From Fluviibacter sp039805725 (GTDB lineage: Bacteria; Pseudomonadota; Gammaproteobacteria; Burkholderiales; Rhodocyclaceae), in contig JBDLTT010000047.1 in the NCBI GenBank assembly GCA_039805725.1, forward strand, positions 1 through 5,082: 5,082 nucleotides of DNA, given 5' to 3'. Below the pieces are notes generated by a model. The model saw only the letters and a program-made list of their open reading frames with translations. It was not told the origin of the DNA and did no database searches. This document shows positions 5,070 through 5,082 of the stretch, in pieces (positions within the stretch are counted from its first letter, which is position 1; every line of letters starts with the position of its first letter). Position numbers and translations under genes: made by a program.

Positions 5070-5082
5070 GATCGCTTAGAAT

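Noticed and set aside
5077..5082. TAGAAT at the window edge resembling a -10 box
   Set aside because: No -35 is found at proper distance upstream, where the tRNA 3' half lies, and the downstream sequence is not available.

Overview
This window carries the distal part of a Tol-Pal envelope gene cluster, followed by two preQ0 (7-deazaguanine) biosynthesis genes and a lysine tRNA. All features lie on the plus strand. The moderately GC-rich sequence, the order tolA-tolB-pal-cpoB-queE-queC and the protein sequences suggest a betaproteobacterium, possibly of the Rhodocyclales group. That placement rests on gene order and recalled family resemblance, not on a database search.

Layout: positions 3-884 hold tolA, cut off at its 5' end by the window edge. 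It has a membrane anchor, a TonB-like PKPEP-rich linker, a charged stretch and a C-terminal TolA/TonB-type domain. tolB (881-2167) overlaps tolA by four bases. A 94-base gap (2168-2261) with a candidate promoter and two small dyads precedes pal (2262-2786). The last base of the pal stop codon is the first base of cpoB (2786-3565). queE (3572-4240) follows after six bases, and queC (4224-4928) overlaps the end of queE by 17 bases. A 65-base spacer with a good sigma70-type promoter leads to tRNA-Lys(UUU) at 4994-5069. There is no gap over 300 bases without a gene, and positions 5070-5082 hold nothing that can be called.

How the genes work together: TolA is the inner-membrane energy-transducing rod. 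TolB is the periplasmic beta-propeller that exchanges between TolA and Pal. Pal is the outer-membrane lipoprotein that grips peptidoglycan. CpoB is the periplasmic coiled-coil/TPR protein that links Tol to cell-wall synthesis at the division septum. QueE and QueC catalyse consecutive steps (CPH4 to CDG to preQ0) toward queuosine in tRNAs with GUN anticodons. The tRNA-Lys downstream is not a queuosine substrate and has its own promoter.

No new defence, mobile or biosynthetic system is present; this is a conserved housekeeping region. The points most worth a second look are at the RNA level: a terminator-like hairpin inside the start of cpoB, a strong hairpin at the start of queE, a C-A mismatch in the acceptor stem of the tRNA-Lys, and a tandem duplication of the tRNA promoter's -35 region.
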